Source: an uncultured Bacilli bacterium | GTDB lineage: Bacteria; Bacillota_I; Bacilli_A; RF39; UBA660 | Direction of reading: 5' to 3' | Length of the DNA stretch: 16,515 nucleotides | Assembly: GCA_934086395.1 (NCBI GenBank) | Contig: CAKOIE010000029.1 | Location: 1-16,515 of the forward strand | Shown here: piece after piece, positions 11,870 to 16,515 of the stretch | Numbering within the stretch: position 1 is the stretch's first letter | Layout of the letters: every line of letters starts with the position of its first letter | Made by a program: the position numbers and the translations under genes | Notes under the pieces: model-generated | What the model was told of the DNA's origin: nothing | The model's database searches: none | The model's input: the letters and a program-made list of their open reading frames with translations, nothing else

Positions 11870-12752
11870 ATTTATAATTTTTAATATATTTATATGCATC
11901 AGTTGCAGCAAGTGCTCCTTCTGATGCTGCTGTAATTATTTGATATAAAGTTTTATCTTTACTATCACCACAAACATATATGCCATCTATTTTAGTTTTG
12001 CCATTATCGTCAGCAATTATATAGCCTTTATCATTTGTTATTCCTAAATCTTTAACAAAAGAAGTAATTGGACCATATTCATTATTAATAAATAATCCAT
12101 CTATTGTTAGTATTTTATCGTTTAATTCAATAGATTCTATTTTATCTTTTCCATTTATTTTTTTGATGTTTTGGTTAAATAATAATTCTATATTTTCTAA
12201 TTTATTAACTTTATGTAATAATTCACTATTGCCTAGTAATTTATCTTTAGAAGTTATTATATAAAGTTTTTTGACAATATTTGATAAATATAAAATATCT
12301 TCTAACATTAAAGGATTGTTTCCATATATAGCAACTGTTTTATCCTTATATAGAGCTCCGTCACAGATTGCACAAGTAGACACGCCATTAATATTTTCAT
12401 TATCAAGACCTAATTTTTGTTTTCCTCTTCCAGTAGCAATAATTACTGCTTTAGATTTATATATGCCATTATTTGTTTTTACTATTTTTTCATTACCATT
12501 TAATTCTACTTTAATAACTTCTTCATTTTTCATAGGAACTTGTAATTCTTTAAATTGTTTATAAAATAACATTGCTAGCTCTGTTCCGTCTACATTATTA
12601 TATCCTAAATAATTATCAACATTTTTTATAGTATGAAGAGTTCCTCCTGGCATATTCTTTTCAAACACTAGAATATTTAAATTACTTCTTTTAGCGTAAA
12701 TACAGGCATTTATTCCAGCAGGACCTAAACCAATAATAATTAAATCATACAT
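11868..12752 (-). CDS. Thioredoxin-reductase-like flavoprotein lacking the usual NADPH motif
   Basis: A 294-aa FAD protein of the low-molecular-weight TrxR fold. It has the FAD dinucleotide motif LIIIGLGPAGINACIYAKR (about 4-22), PGGTLHTIKNVDNYLGY, the redox pair CAIC followed by DGAL (Cys127, Cys130) and a C-terminal IDGIYVCGDSKD FAD site. The NADPH-domain signature GGGDSAxEEA is replaced by YGNNPLMLEDILYL, and the HRRxxxR phosphate-binding motif by ITSKDKL. This suggests a ferredoxin- or otherwise non-NADPH-dependent reductase (FFTR-like), an inference. Start ATG 12752 has AAAGGA 9 nt upstream; 12770 does not. It is divergent from the SNF2 gene. Confidence 0.85.
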   Translation of the reverse strand: MYDLIIIGLGPAGINACIYAKRSNLNILVFEKNMPGGTLHTIKNVDNYLGYNNVDGTELAMLFYKQFKELQVPMKNEEVIKVELNGNEKIVKTNNGIYKSKAVIIATGRGKQKLGLDNENINGVSTCAICDGALYKDKTVAIYGNNPLMLEDILYLSNIVKKLYIITSKDKLLGNSELLHKVNKLENIELLFNQNIKKINGKDKIESIELNDKILTIDGLFINNEYGPITSFVKDLGITNDKGYIIADDNGKTKIDGIYVCGDSKDKTLYQIITAASEGALAATDAYKYIKNYK

Positions 12753-12774
12753 TAGAATCATTCCTTTCATTTAT

Positions 12775-12830
12775 ATTATAAGCATTTTCCTGTTTTTTTA
12801 ATAGATGTTTTTTATAATATATTGTATAAT
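12775..12830. promoter_or_regulatory. Divergent promoters of the flavoprotein and SNF2 genes
   Basis: On the minus strand TATAAT at 12775-12780 serves the flavoprotein; on the plus strand TATAAT at 12825-12830, with TG just before it, serves the SNF2 gene. Both -35 regions are weak. Confidence 0.55.
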
Positions 12831-12856
12831 ATACTAATTAGAAAGAGAGAAGTAAA

Positions 12857-15800
12857 ATGATTCTTAGAAAACCAATTAGTAGTTACAAATTACATTTAGA
12901 TGAAATTAAAAAATACGCTAGTGAAAATGATTTAATTAAAGCACAAAATATTCCTAGATTTTACATAGATGAAGAAAAATACACTAAACAGATAATAAAT
13001 AATAAAGAATTGGTCAATTATCATTATGAATTAGATGATTATGCAATGAATTGGAGTAAATTTAAGATAATTATTGGTATACTAGATAATCATATATATA
13101 ATTGTAGTTGTGATTGTAAATTGTTTAAGTATAATAATACATGTTATCATATTGCTGCTGTTTATCGTAATTTTGCAAATGATTTATTTGATGATAAGTA
13201 TGATGATAATTTATTATTTAAAGATTTTATAAATAGATATAAAAGTGAAGATAGCACTAGTGCTATAAAAAAAGAGGTTTTTGTTGATATAAATTTTATG
13301 ATAAGTCGTGATGAATATAGTTCATATAATAGATATAATATTGATTTAAAACCTCAAATAGGATTAAATAAAATGTATAGTTTATTTAATCATGCTAATA
13401 ATTTTTTTCAAGTTTATAATAATCAAGAAGGAGAATATAAATTTGGTAAGGAATTTACATATAATCCGAAATTATATTTCTTTTCTAAACAAAATGAAAG
13501 TTTAATTAATGAGTTAAAGTCATTTATAATTAATAGTAATAGTATGAATTATGATATGGCTTTAAAGAATTTTTTGGATTATTTAAGATTTAATCATATA
13601 AGATTTAGAGTTAATAATCATACTATTGAAAGTATTCTTGAAGGTAGTCCTCTTAATTCAAATATTAGTAAAGATAATGATTGTTATAATATAAAATTTG
13701 ATTATGAAAATATATATCCATTATGTAGTGATTATACTTATGTTTATAATAATGGAAATGTATATTATTTAAGTAGACAGGAAAGTAATGTATTAGAAGA
13801 TATAGTAGATAATGATTTAAATGAAATTAAAGTTAGTAAAAGTGAATTTAATATATTTTCTAATGGTCTTTTAAAAATATTAAAGAATAATATAGAAGTT
13901 GATGATAGTGCAAGTGAAGATATTAAAATTAATAGTTTAAGTGAAACTGAGTTATATTTTGATATTGCTAAGGATGCTATTAAAGTTAAGATTATATTTG
14001 ATTATAAGAATGATAAAGTTAATTATTTTGATAAAAATGATACTATTATAAGAGATGTTGATAAAGAAAATGAAGTTATTGCTAAATTAACTAGTTATGG
14101 ATTTGTTATTGATAAGAAAAATATTGTTATGGATGATGTTAATGATGAAGTAGAATTTATTGAAAATGGTTTAGAAGACTTAGCTAATGATTATAAGATA
14201 TTTACTACTGAAAAGTTTAATAATATTAAAATTAGAAAGAAAACTAGTATATCTTCTTCATTTGGAATTGGTTCTGATAATATATTTAAATATGATTTTA
14301 GTTTAGATAATATTAATAGTGATGAACTTGTTAATATATTTAAAAATATGAAAGCTAAGAAGAAGTATTTTAGACTTAAAAATGGTGATATTCTTAATTT
14401 AGAAGATGATAATTTAAAAGAACTTGAAAATTTAACTGAAGAGATGAATTTTACTGATGAAGAGATTATTAATGGTAAAGGCGCTATTCAAAAATATAGA
14501 GCAATATATTTAGATAGTTTAAGGCAAAATAAGTTTAAAAATGTTAATACGAATAATTTATTTGATGATTTTATTAAGAATTTTTATGAGTTTAAAGATG
14601 CAAAGTTGTCTATTAGTGAAGATGAGTTAAAGATTTTAAGAGATTATCAAGTTACTGGAGTTAAATGGCTTTATAATATTCATAAGACGGGATTCGGTGG
14701 AATTCTTGCTGATGAGATGGGACTTGGTAAAACAATTCAAACTATTTATTATATTAAACAAATTTTATTAGAAGATAAAAATGCAAAGTTTTTAATTGTT
14801 GTCCCTACTAGTTTAGTTTATAACTGGAAACATGAATTTGAATTATATGGTAAAGATATTTTGATTACAGTTGTTTCTGGTACTAAAGCATTAAGAAAAA
14901 AATTAATTGATGAAAATAGTAATGTTTTTATAACTTCTTATGGTCAATTAAGAGAAGATGAAGATTTATATAAAGATAAAAGTTTTCATACAATGTTTAT
15001 TGATGAAGCACAAAGTATTAAAAATTATGTTGCTGGTATTACTAAGGTTGTTAAAGGAATTAAGGCTGGTACTAAGTTTGCACTTACTGGTACTCCACTT
15101 GAAAATAGTCCTTTGGAATTATGGAGTATTTTTGACTATATTATGCCGGGATATTTATCAACTGCTGAAAAGTTTAGGGTAAAATATCGTATTACGGATT
15201 TTGATGATAATACGAATAAATTATTAGATAATTTAAATAAACAGATTAGACCATTTATTTTAAGAAGAAAAAAGATGGATGTTACTAAAGATTTACCTGA
15301 GAAGATGGAAAATAATATTTTTGTTGAACTTACAGATGAGCAAAAGAAAATATATGTTGCTGAACTTGAAAAGGTAAAAAAAGAAATTGATGATATATTA
15401 AAACAAGGTGGAGAGAAAAAAGCAGCGTTCTTGATTTTGCCACTTCTTACTAAATTAAGACAAATTTGTATTGATCCAAAAATTGTTTATCCAGAATATA
15501 CTGGTGGTTCTAATAAGATAGATAGTTTGATATATGCTATTAAAGAAAATATTGCAAATGGGAATAAGATTTTAATGTTTACATCTTTTAAAGATGCTAT
15601 GAACGATGTTATTGAGCATTTAGAAAAGGAAGATATTCCTTATTATACGATTTCTGGTGAGGTTGCAAGTAAAGAAAGAATGCGTAGGGTTGATGAATTT
15701 AATGAAAGAAAAGATCCGGCAGTATTCTTAATAATGCTTAAAGCGGGTGGAACTGGACTCAATCTTGCTAGTGCTTCAACTGTTATTCATTTAGATTTAT

Positions 15801-16045
15801 GGTGGAATCCGCAAGCCGAAAATCAGGCTACTGATAGAGCTCATAGAATTGGTCAAACTAAAACTGTTGAGGTTATTCATATTGTTGCTAAGGGAACAAT
15901 TGAAGAAAAGATTTTAGAATTACAAAAGAAGAAACTTAAATTAAGTGAAAAATTAATTGATGGTGAAATTAGAGATAAGGATATTTTGTCTAGCTTATCA
16001 GAAAAGGATATTAGAGAATTATTATCAAACGAAAACAAGGATTAA
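12857..16045 (+). CDS. SWIM-zinc-finger SNF2-family helicase-like ATPase
   Basis: The 1062-aa protein has an N-terminal SWIM zinc finger (CSCDC at 83-87, CYH at 96-98), a long low-complexity-leaning middle of the SNF2-associated type, and a complete SNF2 motor. Motor motifs are RDYQVTGVKWL, Walker A GILADEMGLGKT (about 615-626), DEAQ (about 716-719), LTGTPLENSPLELWSIFDYI, LMFTSF, AGGTGLNLASASTVIHLDLWWNP and the arginine-finger box QATDRAHRIGQT (about 990-1001). Such proteins translocate on double-stranded DNA without strand separation and remodel DNA-protein complexes. The SWIM-SNF2 layout is a known Firmicutes architecture of unclear biological role. GAGAGAAG lies about 6 nt before the ATG. 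It is monocistronic, followed by a strong terminator and cassette C. Confidence 0.95.
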   Translation: MILRKPISSYKLHLDEIKKYASENDLIKAQNIPRFYIDEEKYTKQIINNKELVNYHYELDDYAMNWSKFKIIIGILDNHIYNCSCDCKLFKYNNTCYHIAAVYRNFANDLFDDKYDDNLLFKDFINRYKSEDSTSAIKKEVFVDINFMISRDEYSSYNRYNIDLKPQIGLNKMYSLFNHANNFFQVYNNQEGEYKFGKEFTYNPKLYFFSKQNESLINELKSFIINSNSMNYDMALKNFLDYLRFNHIRFRVNNHTIESILEGSPLNSNISKDNDCYNIKFDYENIYPLCSDYTYVYNNGNVYYLSRQESNVLEDIVDNDLNEIKVSKSEFNIFSNGLLKILKNNIEVDDSASEDIKINSLSETELYFDIAKDAIKVKIIFDYKNDKVNYFDKNDTIIRDVDKENEVIAKLTSYGFVIDKKNIVMDDVNDEVEFIENGLEDLANDYKIFTTEKFNNIKIRKKTSISSSFGIGSDNIFKYDFSLDNINSDELVNIFKNMKAKKKYFRLKNGDILNLEDDNLKELENLTEEMNFTDEEIINGKGAIQKYRAIYLDSLRQNKFKNVNTNNLFDDFIKNFYEFKDAKLSISEDELKILRDYQVTGVKWLYNIHKTGFGGILADEMGLGKTIQTIYYIKQILLEDKNAKFLIVVPTSLVYNWKHEFELYGKDILITVVSGTKALRKKLIDENSNVFITSYGQLREDEDLYKDKSFHTMFIDEAQSIKNYVAGITKVVKGIKAGTKFALTGTPLENSPLELWSIFDYIMPGYLSTAEKFRVKYRITDFDDNTNKLLDNLNKQIRPFILRRKKMDVTKDLPEKMENNIFVELTDEQKKIYVAELEKVKKEIDDILKQGGEKKAAFLILPLLTKLRQICIDPKIVYPEYTGGSNKIDSLIYAIKENIANGNKILMFTSFKDAMNDVIEHLEKEDIPYYTISGEVASKERMRRVDEFNERKDPAVFLIMLKAGGTGLNLASASTVIHLDLWWNPQAENQATDRAHRIGQTKTVEVIHIVAKGTIEEKILELQKKKLKLSEKLIDGEIRDKDILSSLSEKDIRELLSNENKD

Positions 16046-16058
16046 GCCTTGTTTTTTT
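16032..16058 (+). terminator. Intrinsic terminator after the SNF2 gene
   Basis: AAAACAAGG, ATTAAG, CCTTGTTTT plus Ts; a 9-bp stem containing the stop codon. Confidence 0.88.
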
Positions 16059-16094
16059 ATAATAAAATTTATATGAATTTTCGTAATATTTTAC

Positions 16095-16123
16095 TTGCTT
16101 ATCATTTAGTTATTTGGTATTCT
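16095..16123 (+). promoter_or_regulatory. Copy C peptide promoter
   Basis: TTGCTT (16095-16100), 17-bp spacer, TATTCT (16118-16123) with TGG before it. The -35 box is better than in A and B. Confidence 0.65.
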
Positions 16124-16197
16124 ATTACTTAAGGAACATTTAATTGTTTAGGTGATTACTTTATTTCTATATTCTTATATGAGATGAGGTGGTCGTT

Positions 16198-16293
16198 ATG
16201 AATAAAAACTTATTATATTTTATAATTTTCAATTTATTTGTAATTGTTTTTATTTTGCTTTTTATCATTATTAAAATGATCGTGTTAAAATAA
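16198..16293 (+). CDS. 31-aa hydrophobic single-span peptide, candidate type I toxin (copy C)
   Basis: Same length as copies A and B. Relative to A it has K4N, V19I, G29V and N31K plus synonymous changes (TTA/TTG, ATT/ATC). The membrane span is intact and a basic residue ends the peptide. GAGGTGG is 5 nt before the ATG. Conservation of frame and hydrophobicity while the flanks drift supports a translated product. Confidence 0.75.
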   Translation: MNKNLLYFIIFNLFVIVFILLFIIIKMIVLK

Positions 16294-16318
16294 AAACACC
16301 AAACACGGGGTTTTGGTG
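16292..16318 (-). terminator. Antisense RNA terminator (copy C)
   Basis: Minus strand CACCAAAAC...GTTTGGTG and TTTTT. The arm lacks one base relative to A and B, yet the stem is retained with a shifted bulge. Confidence 0.75.
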
Positions 16319-16337
16319 ATATCCAATTTGAGGTAAT

Positions 16338-16370
16338 CACTTAACATTCCAGATTAAGTGTTCCTTTTTT
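16338..16370 (+). terminator. Peptide mRNA terminator (copy C)
   Basis: CACTTAA (16338-16344) and TTAAGTG (16354-16360) with a different 9-nt loop, then TTCCTTTTTT. Confidence 0.75.
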
Positions 16371-16398
16371 ATTTTATGTAAGTCTTACTTACATATTC

Positions 16399-16427
16399 AT
16401 TCTAGCAAATTTTTTAATCTTATTCAA
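16399..16427 (-). promoter_or_regulatory. Antisense RNA promoter (copy C)
   Basis: Minus strand TTGAAT (16422-16427), 17-bp spacer, TAGAAT (16399-16404). Confidence 0.72.
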
Positions 16428-16458
16428 GGTATAAAAATATAATGTTAATCCTTTTTAG

Positions 16459-16493
16459 AAATTATACCTTATCATTAGTTAAAATTATACCTT
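16459..16493. repeat. Short direct repeat AAATTATACCTT, two copies
   Basis: At 16459-16470 and 16482-16493, 23 bp apart; on the minus strand each reads as a TATAAT-containing box. The second overlaps a 19-bp sequence whose inverse lies at 51-69. Confidence 0.6.
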
Positions 16494-16515
16494 TACCATA
16501 GTAAAATATATCTTA

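Larger units (their letters stand above)
16292..16392 (-). ncRNA. Predicted antisense RNA, candidate antitoxin (copy C)
   Basis: From the promoter at 16399-16427 to the terminator at 16292-16318, starting in the hairpin at 16375-16395. It is antisense to the 3' UTR of peptide mRNA C and differs from A and B in the segment between the two terminators. Confidence 0.7.
16073..16427 (+). repeat. Copy C of the small-peptide/antisense-RNA cassette (distant copy)
   Basis: The third copy lies 15 kb away, directly after the SNF2-gene terminator and in the same orientation as A and B. It is the most diverged copy: four peptide changes relative to A (K4N, V19I, G29V, N31K), a shorter 14-nt 3'-UTR spacer (16319-16332) and a changed terminator loop. 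All paired stems, both promoters and the 17-bp promoter spacings are kept. The leader arms 16131-16145 and 16152-16159 again complement the 3' arms near 16353-16366 and 16333-16340. Confidence 0.92.

Noticed and set aside
1..16515. Mycoplasma-type genetic code (TGA as Trp)
   Set aside because: Trp is encoded by TGG in the conserved proteins and TGA acts as a stop in the 52-aa gene.

Overview
The window is strongly AT-rich DNA from a low-GC member of the Bacillota. It uses the standard bacterial code: TGA is a stop (for example at 2206-2208) and Trp is TGG. The block mrnC-rlmB-sigH-like-secE-nusG-rplK-rplA-rplJ-rplL matches the well-known Bacillus subtilis order mrnC-rlmB-yacP-sigH-rpmGB-secE-nusG-rplK-rplA-rplJ-rplL. 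Here yacP and rpmG are missing and a HipA-like kinase gene sits in the gap. murB implies peptidoglycan synthesis. The small proteins, the collagen-like protein and the AT bias suggest an uncultured gut Bacilli / Erysipelotrichia / RF39-type lineage, but that placement is an inference.

Layout. 1-870 has no conventional gene and holds two tandem copies (A, B) of a ~360-bp cassette. 871-12752 is a minus-strand region: murB; a pair of small membrane/exported proteins; rplL, rplJ (with an L10 leader and its own promoter), rplA, rplK; nusG, secE; a HipA-like kinase; a SigH-like sigma factor; rlmB; mrnC; a GT2-TPR glycosyltransferase; an NlpC/P60-type protein; a collagen-like protein; and a thioredoxin-reductase-like flavoprotein. 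12857-16045 (plus) is a large SWIM/SNF2 ATPase. 16073-16427 is a third copy (C) of the cassette.

The main discovery candidate is this three-copy cassette. Each copy has a plus-strand promoter, a leader, a strong Shine-Dalgarno and a 31-residue, almost entirely hydrophobic single-span peptide. A 3' UTR and a plus-strand intrinsic terminator follow. Facing it on the minus strand, each copy has its own sigma-A-type promoter (TTGAAA/T-N17-TAnnAT) and an intrinsic terminator abutting the peptide stop codon, which predicts a ~100-nt antisense RNA covering the peptide mRNA's 3' UTR. The extreme 5' end of the predicted peptide mRNA is complementary to its own 3' end. This is the architecture of a type I toxin-antitoxin system of the convergent txpA/ratA or bsrG type, with a 5'-3' long-distance interaction like those of hok or aapA mRNAs. 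I do not recognise the peptide family. Toxicity and the RNAs are predictions from sequence, not observations.

The translation and transcription genes form several units with visible promoters: rplK-rplA, rplJ-rplL under L10-leader control, secE-nusG, and mrnC-rlmB-sigH-like. The mrnC unit appears to start leaderless. The accessory genes (kinase, glycosyltransferase, cysteine peptidase-like protein, collagen-like protein) mostly sit in their own units with visible terminators and probably serve the cell surface or stress responses.
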